DNA of 64,000 bases from an uncultured Eubacteriales bacterium. GTDB taxonomy: Bacteria > Bacillota > Clostridia > Christensenellales > Borkfalkiaceae. The stretch spans positions 131,782 to 195,781 of the forward strand of contig CAJLRM010000006.1 in the NCBI GenBank assembly GCA_905209085.1, written 5' to 3'. The notes beneath the pieces are model-generated. The model was not told the origin of the DNA and searched no databases. It saw nothing but the letters and a program-made list of their open reading frames with translations. Shown one piece after another: positions 32,673 to 41,808 of this stretch (its first letter is position 1; each line of letters opens with the position of its first letter). Position numbers and translations under genes: made by a program.

Positions 32673-33053
32673 ATGAAACTCGGAAGTATCCATCATGTCG
32701 CCATCATCGTCAGCGACTATGAAAGATCTAAAAAATTTTATGTGGAAAAACTCGGCTTTGAAATTATCCGTGAAAATTATCGCGCGGAAAGAGGGGATTA
32801 TAAGCTCGATTTGAAGCTGGACGGCTGCGAACTCGAAATATTCTCCGCCGTCGGCAATCCGCCAAGACCCTCTTATCCCGAAGCGTGCGGGCTTCGCCAT
32901 CTCGCTTTCCGCGTCGAGAGCGCGGAGGAAGCGGTCGCTTGGCTGAGAACGCTCGGTATCGAATGTGAGCCTGTCCGCATCGACCCGTTTACGCGGAAAA
33001 GAATGACTTTCTTTTTCGACCCCGACGGGTTGCCGTTAGAGCTTCACGAATAG
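32673..33053 (+). CDS. VOC family protein (glyoxalase I-like, YaeR type)
   Basis: 126 residues in the vicinal-oxygen-chelate fold. The metal residues are in the usual strands: HHVAII at the start, ELEIF in the middle, LRHLAFRV, and FFDPDGLPLELHE at the end. The pattern matches the YaeR/SMU.1112c subgroup of small glyoxalase-like proteins. Lactoylglutathione chemistry is unlikely in a Clostridia-type host; detoxification of another aldehyde is possible. The RBS is GGAGGGAAGGAAG. Confidence 0.82.
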   Translation: MKLGSIHHVAIIVSDYERSKKFYVEKLGFEIIRENYRAERGDYKLDLKLDGCELEIFSAVGNPPRPSYPEACGLRHLAFRVESAEEAVAWLRTLGIECEPVRIDPFTRKRMTFFFDPDGLPLELHE

Positions 33054-33107
33054 GAGAAAACGTTTGCCTATAAGAGTCGAGGTCATCAAAAAAGCATGGA
33101 AAGACAA

Positions 33108-33142
33108 TAAAGAAGCCCGTCTTTTTCAGACGGGCTTCTTTG
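33108..33142. terminator. Bidirectional terminator between the VOC gene and SRP RNA
   Basis: AAGAAGCCCGTCT/AGACGGGCTTCTT around TTTTC, with T on both sides. Confidence 0.88.
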
Positions 33143-33152
33143 ACAAATAAAA

Positions 33153-33418
33153 ACTGTGCGACCTTTTTTGTCGGAATTTACCGAAGCGGAAACACCGCAG
33201 GTGACTCCTTCAAAGCTCCCTTATGGCACACGCAAAAATCCGCTTAGTGCTGCTGCATTCCTGCCCTGACACGGTTCACGGCATTGCGTTGCATAAGACC
33301 TTGCTATCAACGTTCCTTACGGTGCGCTGCCTTCCATAAATGCCGCCGGGAAAGGCGTTCGGTTCTGCTATAGCGGATTGCAGATACAGGGTGCCGCTAA
33401 CTCCCCACCTAGCACAGC
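33153..33418 (-). ncRNA. ffs: Signal recognition particle RNA, long bacterial form
   Basis: On the minus strand, CTGTGCTAGGTGGGGAG opens the Alu domain of Firmicutes SRP RNA. The conserved CCGTGTCAGGGCAGGAAT...GCAGCAGCACTAAGCGG forms helix 8 with a GGAA tetraloop, the Ffh binding site. The ends pair (CTGTGC with GCACAG), giving about 266 nt. It has its own promoter and terminator. Confidence 0.93.
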
Positions 33419-33424
33419 TTATTT

Positions 33425-33453
33425 ATTATACACTATTTTCGCTTTGAATGCAA
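33425..33453 (-). promoter_or_regulatory. Promoter of SRP RNA
   Basis: Minus strand TTGCAT and TATAAT are spaced by 17 bases; the start is near 33418. Confidence 0.78.
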
Positions 33454-33610
33454 CCGTTTTCGAATGGATTTTTTTGTCACTTTTTTAAAGATTCCCGCGT
33501 CAGGAAATTGACAAACCGGGCGAAAAGCTTTATACTCTTGATAACATAGTTTCATTCGTTTTGTCGATTGCAAAGTTTTCCCGCAAATCCGATTCGAATA
33601 AGGATTTTTT

Positions 33611-35434
33611 ATGACCAACCTATCTTTTGGCGCCAGATATTGGAGAAAATATTGGCCGCTCACTTTGCTCTCCTACGTAAGCAGTCTTATCGCTATCGTC
33701 AGCGATCTGTGCCTGCCGCTTCTGACGGCGGCCATGCTCGATTATGCGGTGTGTTACGATCCCGCTCATTTTAAAGCGCCGAGCGGCCTTTTCGCCTTTC
33801 TCTTTACGGGAAAATACGGCGATTTCGGCACGTTGGAGCTGTTTTTTTCCTGCGCGGGGGTATTTGCCGTCATTCTTCTCGTTCGTCTGATTTTTATTTA
33901 CGTCAAAAACGTCAGTTTTCAAAACGTCGGTTTTTGTATGGAGAGCCGTTGGCGCGACGAAACGTATAAAAAACTTTTGGATCTCGACGGCAGCGCCCTT
34001 TCTCAATTTAATACGGGTGAATTGATGACGGTGATGAACCGAGATATCGTACAGTCGAAAGAAATGTATTCGCGCAGTTTCATCTCCTTCTTCGACAGCG
34101 TCACGGTGATGATCGTGACGAGCCTGTTTTTAAGCTCGATCAGCCCCTGGTTGCTGCTCATTCCTTTGGCGATAGCGTCGCCCTTAATCGTCACGCTCGT
34201 TCGCTACGTAAAAGTGATGCGGGGGATATTCACGGATATGCGCCGCGCGTACAGCGATATCAACCTTACCGTACAGGAGAATATCCGCGGCGTTCGGTTG
34301 GTCCGCGCTTTCGCCAACGAAAAATACGAAGAGAAAAAATTTGAGCGCGACAATTACGCCGTGCGCGACCTCATGTTCCGCCTCGACGATACGGCGGCGA
34401 AGTATAACCTGTTTTTCAATTCCTATATGCAGCTCGCTTACGCGGCGACGATCATCGTCTGCGTCTTTCTCGTGCTCGACGGCTCGCTCCTGATCGGCGC
34501 GCTGACGGCCGCGGGCGCGTACGTCATGAAGATCATGAATCATATCACCCAGATCAGCCAAAATATCAGCAATATGCAGCGACAGCTGGTTTCTTTGGGC
34601 AGACTCCGACATTTTCTCGAAACGGAGAGCGGGATAAAAGAATATCCCGAAGCGCTCCGCGTATCCGTGCGCCCGCATATCCGCTTTGAAAACGTTTCGT
34701 TGACGCTGGGCGACAAACAGGTGCTGAAAAATATTTCTCTCGATATTCCCTACGGCAAGCGGGTGGGGATCATGGGCGGCACGGGCAGCGGAAAGTCCGC
34801 GCTTTTAAAATGCCTTTCCCGCGTCTACGACGTGACGGCGGGTAAGATTACCATTGACGGCAAGGACATACGCGACTATTCCCTGAGCGCGCTGCGCGAC
34901 GAATACGCTTACGTTTTTCAGGACGTTTTTCTCTTCTCCCATACGGTGGATTCCAATATCGCCTTCTATGACCCCGAAGCCCCTGTGGAGGACGTGAAAG
35001 AGGCGGCGGAAACGGCACAGGCCGCCCGATTTATAGAAAAGCTGCCCGACGGCTACGACACGATCGTGGGAGAGCGCGGCTTAGGGCTTTCGGGCGGGCA
35101 GAAACAGCGGCTTTCCGTGGCGAGAGCGTTGATGAAGAACGCGCCCGTGCTCATTCTCGACGACGCTTCCAGCGCCCTGGATATGGTCACGGAGAAAAAA
35201 TTGCTGGCTGCGGTAAAAGAAAAGACTCCCGAAAGGACGCTTCTCATCGCCGCGCATCGCGTTTCTTCCGTCGCAGACTGCGACGAGATCGTCTACCTCC
35301 AAGACGGAGAGATTATCGAGCGGGGAAGCGTTGAGGAGTTGGCGGCGGAAAACGGACGCTTTGCGGCGGTGTATCGCAGGCAGAGCGCCGACGGCAACCT
35401 TGACGATTCCTCTTACGGCAAGGAGGCGGACTGA
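33611..35434 (+). CDS. ABC exporter half-transporter with degenerate site
   Basis: 607 residues. Six membrane helices are followed by an ATPase domain with Walker A GGTGSGKS (near 388), signature LSGGQKQRLSVAR and His of the H-loop IAAHRVSSV. Walker B reads VLILDDASSALD: the catalytic Glu is replaced by Asp. In heterodimeric exporters (BmrC/D, TM287/288) this marks the partner with the weak ATP site. The next gene supplies the normal site. The start at 33611 follows AATAAGGATTTTTT. The pair probably exports drugs, lipids or peptides; the substrate is unknown. Confidence 0.9.
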   Translation: MTNLSFGARYWRKYWPLTLLSYVSSLIAIVSDLCLPLLTAAMLDYAVCYDPAHFKAPSGLFAFLFTGKYGDFGTLELFFSCAGVFAVILLVRLIFIYVKNVSFQNVGFCMESRWRDETYKKLLDLDGSALSQFNTGELMTVMNRDIVQSKEMYSRSFISFFDSVTVMIVTSLFLSSISPWLLLIPLAIASPLIVTLVRYVKVMRGIFTDMRRAYSDINLTVQENIRGVRLVRAFANEKYEEKKFERDNYAVRDLMFRLDDTAAKYNLFFNSYMQLAYAATIIVCVFLVLDGSLLIGALTAAGAYVMKIMNHITQISQNISNMQRQLVSLGRLRHFLETESGIKEYPEALRVSVRPHIRFENVSLTLGDKQVLKNISLDIPYGKRVGIMGGTGSGKSALLKCLSRVYDVTAGKITIDGKDIRDYSLSALRDEYAYVFQDVFLFSHTVDSNIAFYDPEAPVEDVKEAAETAQAARFIEKLPDGYDTIVGERGLGLSGGQKQRLSVARALMKNAPVLILDDASSALDMVTEKKLLAAVKEKTPERTLLIAAHRVSSVADCDEIVYLQDGEIIERGSVEELAAENGRFAAVYRRQSADGNLDDSSYGKEAD

Positions 35435-35435
35435 A

Positions 35436-37208
35436 ATGAAACGAAATACCTATTATATAGACGAGAAAGTGGAGAAGGAAAAGGTAGACGTCAAGCTGCT
35501 CAAACGCTTTCTTAAATATATCGCCCCCAAAAAGCAGGCGTTCAAGATCACGGTGATCCTTCTTGCGCTGAGCACTTTGACGGCGCTCGTACCGCCTCTT
35601 TTCATCAAGGCGATCGTGGACAAAGTCATTCCCGACAGGAATTATTCTCTGCTCGTGAGCGTATTGGCGGGCTTTGTGTTCGTTTCGGCGCTGCGCGCGA
35701 TTTTGCCTTACTTTTACGAAAGAATCATGTGGAAAATGGGGGACGGCATCGTAGCGGACATCCGCACGGAGATCTTCGAAAAACTGCAAAAGCTTCCCTT
35801 TGAATACTTCGACAACCGCCCCGCGGGAAAAATCTCCGTTCGCGTCACCGATTATATAGACGAACTGGGGGACTTTTTCGCTTCGCAGCTGATGCTGTTC
35901 ATCATCGATATTTTGAATATCGTCGTGGTGACGGTGTTCATGTTGTTTTTAAGTCCGCTCCTGGCGCTCGTCGTCTATGCGATGGTCATTCCCCTGGCGG
36001 TGTGCGTGTTTCTTTTAAAGGGCGTTATCCGCAAACTCTTCCGCACGCAGAAGGCGAAGGATTCCAATCGCACCGCCTATATCGTCGAATCCATCAACGG
36101 AGAAAAGGTCATCAAGAGTTTTAACAGAGGGAATTATAACGCGGGCGTCTATCACGAACTGCAAACGACCAGCCTCAATCAATGGAGGAAGATCGTCGCC
36201 GTCAACGAACTCAACTCTCCCGTGGTCGATCTGTTTTGGAATATGGGCACGCTGCTCATTTACGGGGTATCCATCTGGGCGATGACGACGGGAAAATGGA
36301 GTATTCAGACGGGTACGGTCGTGGCGTTTCTCAATTATATGAGCCTTTGCGCCACGCCGTTTATGCAGCTTTCTTCTGTCTTACAAAATCTTTCGCAGGT
36401 TTCCGCCAATCTCGAACGGGTATTCGAAACCATCGACGAACCCAATCCCATTCGGGAAGAAGAGGGCGCGCAGGAGCTTGGCTCCGTCAAAGGGGAAGTG
36501 GAATTTGAAAACGTCACATTTTCCTATGAAGAAGGCGTCAATATTTTGGAAAACTTTTCTCTGCACGTTTCACCGGGAGAAACGATCGCTTTGGTGGGAC
36601 CCACGGGCGCGGGAAAAACAACCGTCATCAATCTCATTACCCGTTTTTACGACCCTGTCGGGGGAGCGGTGAAAATAGACGGAAAGGACGTGCGGGAGGT
36701 CAGTCTGCACTCTTTGCGAAGTCAAATCGGCGTACTGATGCAGGATCCCTTTATCTTCAAGGGAACGATCATCGAAAATATCCGTTACGGCAGACCCGAC
36801 GCGACGGACGAGGAATGTATCGAAGCGGCAAAGCGCATCTATGCCGACCGCGTGGCGGCACGCTATCCGGACGGTTTTTACGCCAAGACGGAGGAGGGCG
36901 GAGAAGGTCTTTCCGCGGGCGAAAAACAAATGATTTCCTTTGCCCGCATGGTGTTGAAAAATCCCGCTGTGGTGATCTTGGACGAAGCGACTTCTTCCGT
37001 CGATTCGGAAACGGAGGAGTTGATTCAAGGCGCGCTGGATATCCTGTTGAAAGAAAAGACTTCCTTTGTCGTAGCGCACCGCCTGTCCACCATTCGCAAG
37101 GCGGACAGGATTCTGTATATCGCCAATAAGGGCATCGCGGAAAGCGGCAATCATCAGGAACTGATGGCGCAGAAAGGGCTCTATTATAAACTCAACGCAG
37201 GCGCGTAA
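35436..37208 (+). CDS. ABC exporter half-transporter, active ATPase partner
   Basis: 590 residues. Membrane domain, then Walker A GPTGAGKT, Walker B VVILDEATSSVD with catalytic Glu, and H-loop VVAHRLST. The signature reads LSAGEKQMISFAR, with Ala in place of the second Gly of the canonical LSGGQ. The ATG at 35436 follows AAGGAGGCGGACTGA and lies one base after the first transporter stop, so the two are translationally coupled. Together they form a heterodimeric type IV exporter. The frame is open 35 codons upstream inside the partner, which is not used. Confidence 0.9.
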   Translation: MKRNTYYIDEKVEKEKVDVKLLKRFLKYIAPKKQAFKITVILLALSTLTALVPPLFIKAIVDKVIPDRNYSLLVSVLAGFVFVSALRAILPYFYERIMWKMGDGIVADIRTEIFEKLQKLPFEYFDNRPAGKISVRVTDYIDELGDFFASQLMLFIIDILNIVVVTVFMLFLSPLLALVVYAMVIPLAVCVFLLKGVIRKLFRTQKAKDSNRTAYIVESINGEKVIKSFNRGNYNAGVYHELQTTSLNQWRKIVAVNELNSPVVDLFWNMGTLLIYGVSIWAMTTGKWSIQTGTVVAFLNYMSLCATPFMQLSSVLQNLSQVSANLERVFETIDEPNPIREEEGAQELGSVKGEVEFENVTFSYEEGVNILENFSLHVSPGETIALVGPTGAGKTTVINLITRFYDPVGGAVKIDGKDVREVSLHSLRSQIGVLMQDPFIFKGTIIENIRYGRPDATDEECIEAAKRIYADRVAARYPDGFYAKTEEGGEGLSAGEKQMISFARMVLKNPAVVILDEATSSVDSETEELIQGALDILLKEKTSFVVAHRLSTIRKADRILYIANKGIAESGNHQELMAQKGLYYKLNAGA

Positions 37209-37265
37209 AGCGCCTTGTTTTGAAAATCCGAGGGGATTTTTAAGGTTTGAGGAAAGGCGTTTGGG

Positions 37266-37294
37266 TTGACAAATCCTTGACAAAGGTGTATAAT
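37266..37294 (+). promoter_or_regulatory. Promoter of the Mrp gene
   Basis: TTGACA and TATAAT are spaced by 17 bases. Confidence 0.8.
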
Positions 37295-37321
37295 GATAAT
37301 ATTTTAAAAAAGGAGAAAATT

Positions 37322-38146
37322 ATGTCGGAAAATTGTACGCATGACTGTTCGAGCTGTTCCTCCGACTGCGCTTCGAGGAAAACGGAGAGCTTTTTGAAAG
37401 CGCCGCACGCACGCTCGTCCATTAAAAAAGTAATCGCGGTCGTCAGCGGCAAAGGCGGGGTGGGAAAATCGCTCACCACTTCCCTGCTGGCTTCCTATGC
37501 GCATAAACAGGGCAAATCGGTGGGCATTATGGACGCCGACATCACCGGTCCCTCCATTCCCAAAATGTTCGGCGTTTCCGAACGCGCCACGGGCAGCGAG
37601 GAAGGCATAGACACCGTACTCGCGCCGTCGGGGATACAGATGATGTCCATGAATCTTCTTTTGGACAGCGAAACGACTCCCGTCGTCTGGCGCGGTCCCG
37701 TCATTTCGGGGACGGTTTTACAATTCTGGACGGACGTCGTCTGGAAGGATTTGGACCTTTTATTCATCGATATGCCTCCCGGAACGGGCGATGTGCCTTT
37801 AACGGTGTTTCAAAGCATTCCTTTGGCGGGCGTCGTCATTGTCACCACGCCGCAGGATCTGGTCAAAATGGTGGTGGAAAAGGCCGTGACCATGGCGCGA
37901 ATGATGAAGGTCCCCGTTCTCGGTCTGGTGGAAAATATGAGTTATTTGACCTGTCCGGACTGCGGCAGAAAAATAGAGATATTCGGTCAGAGCAAAGCCG
38001 CCGCTCTCGCAAAGGAGTATGGGATTCCCGCGATTTCGAAAATGCCGCTGGATGCGGAGATCGCCAAACTTGCCGACGCGGGGCGGATCGAGGACTACGA
38101 TACGCAGTCGTTGAAGGAAGTATATACGGCGATCGAAAAAGCGTAA
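37322..38146 (+). CDS. Mrp/NBP35 family Fe-S cluster carrier ATPase
   Basis: 274 residues. The N-terminus has a Cys-rich CTHDCSSCSSDC segment, unlike most ApbC proteins. A deviant Walker A GKGGVGKS, switch DADITGPSIPKM and the MPPGTGD motif follow, and the C-terminal YLTCPDCG holds the CxxC pair. The family carries and hands over 4Fe-4S clusters in the cytoplasm. The ATG at 37322 follows AAGGAGAAAATT. The extra Cys at the front suggests a second metal site. It has its own promoter and a shared terminator. Confidence 0.92.
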   Translation: MSENCTHDCSSCSSDCASRKTESFLKAPHARSSIKKVIAVVSGKGGVGKSLTTSLLASYAHKQGKSVGIMDADITGPSIPKMFGVSERATGSEEGIDTVLAPSGIQMMSMNLLLDSETTPVVWRGPVISGTVLQFWTDVVWKDLDLLFIDMPPGTGDVPLTVFQSIPLAGVVIVTTPQDLVKMVVEKAVTMARMMKVPVLGLVENMSYLTCPDCGRKIEIFGQSKAAALAKEYGIPAISKMPLDAEIAKLADAGRIEDYDTQSLKEVYTAIEKA

Positions 38147-38200
38147 AACGCTTGTCCCGGCTGAAAAAGAGAGCGGCAGCCGTTTACGGCGCGGCAAAAT

Positions 38201-38235
38201 AAAACGGGAGCGGAAATTTCATTCCGCTCCCGTTT
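38201..38235. terminator. Bidirectional terminator between Mrp and PlsC-like genes
   Basis: AAACGGGAGCGGA/TCCGCTCCCGTTT with T on both outer sides. Confidence 0.85.
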
Positions 38236-38253
38236 CTTTGAAGTAAGGAGGAT

Positions 38254-39219
38254 TTATACGGCGGCTTCTGCGAGGTCTTCGCTATCCGCCGCGGTTTCTG
38301 TAAATTGATTGTCGCTCTCGTCCGCGGCCGAAGCCATGCGGAAGACGGAAGCGGATGAATAGGCGGCTGCCGCTTGCTCTGTTGCGGGCGCGGACGCGCC
38401 GCGAACGGGGGCGGCCGATACGGGCGCTCTCTGCACCTTTACTTCGGTGAGATTTGCCGTCTTGATGTATTCCGTATATTCGTAAGTCGAAGCCTTGCTC
38501 CTCTCCACCATGGCGTTATAGACAAGCTCTCTCAGGCGCTTTTGATTTTCTTTCGGGGTGAGATTCTTATCGGGGAAGAAAGGACCGTCCACATAAATCG
38601 TTTCTTTGGGATGTTTGAAAAACTTTCTCTTTTGGAAGGTGGTGGTGAAACAAAAGACGGGTTTATCCGCTTCCGCGGGATAGCGGAAGGAAACGTCTTT
38701 AAAGGGGCGTATCTTCGTATAGTAAGGCCAGATATGCGCTTCGGGATAAATGACGATACAGTGTCTTTTTTGCGCATGACTGAGCACGGCGTCGTGAAAA
38801 TTTTTCATGCCGCGGCGGTGCGTGGGGAGCGGAACGCCGCCCAGCATCTCCACCGCTTTGCCTACCACGGGAATGGAAACGCCGTCCGGATTGATGAGAA
38901 TATATGCCTTTTTGGGGAAGGTGACCAAGGTCGGCGTAAAAGCGTCGCTGACGGCGGACGTGTGATTGGCGTAGATAAAATAGCCGTTTTTACGGTATTT
39001 TTTTAACACCTTTTTATTTTTGAATTTCTCGCGGAAGACAATCTTTTGAAAGAGGAAAATAAGGGGCGTGACGATCAGCCGATAGAGGATAAATTCAAAA
39101 AATTTCCTCACGGGATTGCTCGAAAAATAGGGATAGTCCGCAGGCAGTTCCTTGCGCTTGATATTCGTGCCCGCAAAGTCGTCGTTGATTTCGTCGCTGT
39201 AATAATATGTCTTTTTCAT
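38254..39219 (-). CDS. 1-acylglycerol-3-phosphate acyltransferase-like (PlsC)
   Basis: 321 residues. PlsC motifs are seen: NHTSAVSD (catalytic His and Asp), NPDGVSIPVVGKAVEMLGGVPL and YPEAHIWPYY. It has a membrane-close N-terminal helix. The last 60 residues are a low-complexity tail rich in Ala, Ser and Glu (ATEQAAAAYSSASVF...), unusual for PlsC and of unknown role. It would place a fatty acid on lysophosphatidic acid. Its start overlaps the stop of the glycosyltransferase by an ATGA, so the two are co-translated. Confidence 0.84.
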   Translation of the reverse strand: MKKTYYYSDEINDDFAGTNIKRKELPADYPYFSSNPVRKFFEFILYRLIVTPLIFLFQKIVFREKFKNKKVLKKYRKNGYFIYANHTSAVSDAFTPTLVTFPKKAYILINPDGVSIPVVGKAVEMLGGVPLPTHRRGMKNFHDAVLSHAQKRHCIVIYPEAHIWPYYTKIRPFKDVSFRYPAEADKPVFCFTTTFQKRKFFKHPKETIYVDGPFFPDKNLTPKENQKRLRELVYNAMVERSKASTYEYTEYIKTANLTEVKVQRAPVSAAPVRGASAPATEQAAAAYSSASVFRMASAADESDNQFTETAADSEDLAEAAV

Positions 39220-40352
39220 GATACTTTCTTATGCTCCTCGATTGCGTTTAAAAGCATCTGTTCCATTTGTTCCATGCACGCCTTTTGCGAAAAGGAATCG
39301 CGTAAGGCTCGATATTTTTGCGTATACTCGTTTCTCAAAGATTCGTTATCGTACCAAAAATCGATTTTCGCGGCGAGATCTTGCGCGTCGTTCTTTTTAA
39401 AGAGATTGCGCTCGTCCAAGGCAAAGTATCTCGTCGCGCTGCGCTCGGAGTTGCAGATGACGGGCACCAGACCTCCCGCAATCGCTTCCATACAGGCTAT
39501 CGCCTCTATCTCCACCAACGCCGTATGCACGTAAAGGTCCGCGCCGTGCAGCACTTCCAAAAGCTCTTTTCTCGAAAAGAGTTTGAATTCACAGTCCACG
39601 CCCGCCTTCTGTGCGCTCTTTTTCAACCGCTTTTTATAGGGACCGTCCCCCGCGAAGATGAGCTTTATGTCCTCTTTATGAACGGATTTCGCCGCCGCTT
39701 TGATGAGTATGTGCTGCGCTTTCTCCCTGCTGTAACGCCCCGTGCAAAGAATGGTGAATTTTTCGGAAACTCTCTTATGAGGGCGCGTTTCGAAAAATGC
39801 GTCGTTGACGCCGTTGGAAATCACTTCGCCGGCCGTGGGGGCGGTTTCCCGTTCGAATACATCCTTGATAAAGGCGGTGGGATAGTGGATTTTGTCGCAG
39901 TAGCGGAAAACGTTTCGATAAAAGACTTTATAAGTAAGGCGATTGGCAAAGGGGACGTTCATCATTCCGATATGGGAAGTTACGTTTTCCGCCTGGCAAT
40001 GGAAGCTCGCCGTCACGGGTTTGTTCATGCGTTTGGCTAACTTTGCGCCCGCAGCGCCCAAAGAAAAGGGAAATTGGATATGGACGACGTCCGCGTCCTC
40101 GATCGCTTGCGTCAAAATTTTTTTGTCCGACTTTGCCAGGCGCACGCCGTTCCTTTTGAGCGCGGCGTTAAAGGGACCGAGATTGAGCGCGGGAACCGTA
40201 TAATAATTTTCTTTGCCTGTCGTATCGGCGTCGGCGGATACGATTTTTACGCGATGTCCCTTATCCGTCAGGTAATGGATAAGATTAAGCGTGGCTATCG
40301 TCGTTCCGTTGTTCGGTTCGCCGAGCACGTCGCAGATTATGGTGACATTCAT
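39216..40352 (-). CDS. GT4 family glycosyltransferase, probably glycolipid
   Basis: 378 residues with two Rossmann domains. The N-terminus (ICDVLGEPNNGTTIATLNLI) and the donor-site motif E-I-E-A-I-A-C-M-E-A (the E-x7-E pattern) are typical of GT4. The layout matches diacylglycerol 3-glucosyltransferases that make membrane glycolipids, and the overlap with a PlsC-like gene supports this. The start has AACTGCTATG without a strong site, though GGAGAACT lies just before it. A promoter is at 40468-40496. Confidence 0.82.
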   Translation of the reverse strand: MNVTIICDVLGEPNNGTTIATLNLIHYLTDKGHRVKIVSADADTTGKENYYTVPALNLGPFNAALKRNGVRLAKSDKKILTQAIEDADVVHIQFPFSLGAAGAKLAKRMNKPVTASFHCQAENVTSHIGMMNVPFANRLTYKVFYRNVFRYCDKIHYPTAFIKDVFERETAPTAGEVISNGVNDAFFETRPHKRVSEKFTILCTGRYSREKAQHILIKAAAKSVHKEDIKLIFAGDGPYKKRLKKSAQKAGVDCEFKLFSRKELLEVLHGADLYVHTALVEIEAIACMEAIAGGLVPVICNSERSATRYFALDERNLFKKNDAQDLAAKIDFWYDNESLRNEYTQKYRALRDSFSQKACMEQMEQMLLNAIEEHKKVS

Positions 40353-40420
40353 AGCAGTTCTCCGTTTCTTTCGTGGATTGCAATTCCCCGTATTCCCTTT
40401 AAAAAGAGAAGATGTAACAA

Positions 40421-40434
40421 TTTGTCATGACAAA
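40421..40434. promoter_or_regulatory. Palindrome in the GT4 leader, possible operator
   Basis: TTTGTCATGACAAA is a perfect 14-base palindrome, between the transcription start (near 40461) and the start codon. Confidence 0.4.
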
Positions 40435-40467
40435 AAGCGAAAAAACAACATTCTGTCATCTATTTCT

Positions 40468-40496
40468 ATTATACCCGCCGCCTCTTTAAAAGGCAA
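40468..40496 (-). promoter_or_regulatory. Promoter of the GT4-PlsC operon
   Basis: Minus strand TTGCCT and TATAAT are spaced by 17 bases. Confidence 0.7.
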
Positions 40497-40620
40497 CGGC
40501 GAGTTCGGATAATGTTTTTCTACCGCTATATAATTATGAGAGATAGGCGCTCTCGCTTTAATCGACCTCATTTTTTGACTCTACTCACAGTAGAATTTTA
40601 TAAAAAGGCGGCTTGTGGAG

Positions 40621-40649
40621 TTGATTTTTTGTTGAAAATATGATATAGT
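40621..40649 (+). promoter_or_regulatory. Promoter ending 6 bases before the start codon
   Basis: TTGATT and TATAGT are spaced by 17 bases; the -10 ends at 40649, so transcription would start at the ATG 40656. Confidence 0.7.
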
Positions 40650-40655
40650 AACGAT

Positions 40656-41264
40656 ATGGACAATACGATTAAAAATATTGTGGCAAAAAATTTAATCGAA
40701 CTGAGAAAGAGCCGCAATCTCACGCAAAGCGAGCTGGCAGAAATGCTCAACTATTCGGACAAGACGATTTCCAAATGGGAAAACGGGGATTCGCTGCCGG
40801 ATATTTCCGTGTTGGCGGCGTTGGCGGAGGTTTATGGAATTACGCTCGACGATCTCGTTCACGAAAAGGCTGCGGAGAAAATTGCGGGCAAAGCGGAGGA
40901 AAAAAAACTGCGTGCGGGACATAACCGTTTGATTATCCTCTGTTTGTCCGTTTCCGTCGTATTCCTGATCGCTACGCTCGTATTCGTCTATTTAAAACTC
41001 AAAGCGAATATGGATTACTGGCAGGCTTTTGTGTGGGCGGTTCCCGCCTCCTGCGTCGCTATGCTCTATTTGAATCGAAGAACGGAGAAAGAAAAGGAGG
41101 CGCCGGGCGGAAAAGTATACAGGACGGTGGTCCTTTCCGTTCTTTGCTGGTCGCTTTTGGCTGCCGTTTATCTGCAATTTTTATATTATCAGCTTTGGCT
41201 TATCTTTATTTTAGGGCTTCCCATCGAAATGATCATCTGGCTCGGCTCGAAACTCAACCGATAA
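40656..41264 (+). CDS. XRE regulator with C-terminal membrane domain
   Basis: 202 residues. The N-terminal HTH (AKNLIELRKSRNLTQSELAEMLNYSDKTISKWENGDSLPDISVLAALAEVYGITLDDLV) is followed by a helical linker and four membrane helices from residue 89 on. Such proteins join a DNA-binding head to a membrane sensor, often acting on a neighbouring transporter; none is adjacent. No Shine-Dalgarno is seen, and the promoter -10 ends six bases before the ATG, so the mRNA would be leaderless. The start choice rests on this and on the HTH N-terminus. Confidence 0.85.
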   Translation: MDNTIKNIVAKNLIELRKSRNLTQSELAEMLNYSDKTISKWENGDSLPDISVLAALAEVYGITLDDLVHEKAAEKIAGKAEEKKLRAGHNRLIILCLSVSVVFLIATLVFVYLKLKANMDYWQAFVWAVPASCVAMLYLNRRTEKEKEAPGGKVYRTVVLSVLCWSLLAAVYLQFLYYQLWLIFILGLPIEMIIWLGSKLNR

Positions 41265-41808
41265 AACCGGAAGACGGCAAAGGAGAAATCAAAGTCTGTC
41301 AAGCGTTGAAAAAATGCGGCTTTTTTTCGGGACGCTGCATCTGACGGTATAGGACAAGAGTTTTCCTGCGCCTACGTGTGATCGGACGAGGATATTGCGA
41401 CAAGGGAAAATGTGGTTTTTTAGAAACGGAACGATAAAAAGGCTCCCGCTTGCAAGGCGGGGGCCTTTTTATTAGAAAATAGAAATCGACGGCACAATAT
41501 GAGTATGCTCGCACGCTGATTTTCCACTGTACCGGGGCGTAAACGATGACGCGCAACAAAAAAGAGGCGCATTGAAACCGAACTTCGGGCGCCCGTTTAA
41601 GTTTTTCTTTCGAGTTTTGAACTTGCGACGATTACTTTTCCCATAAAAGCGGTGCGACACCGAAGATCAACAGGAACAAAAGCAAAAACATTTACGAATA
41701 AAGCAAAACGGAAAACATAAACGATAAACAAAACTCCGTTTCAATTGATTCGGGTTCAAAACGACGGAAGCGGAAAGGGCGGCAGGGTGAAAAATAAAAA
41801 ACAGGCGG
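41265..41808 (+). other. Intergenic region with a terminator
   Basis: No gene was found. Terminator at 41436-41472. The rest shows no clear motif. Confidence 0.5.
41436..41472 (+). terminator. Terminator of the XRE membrane gene
   Basis: AAAAAGGCTCCCGC pairs with GCGGGGGCCTTTTT, loop TTGCAAG. Confidence 0.8.
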
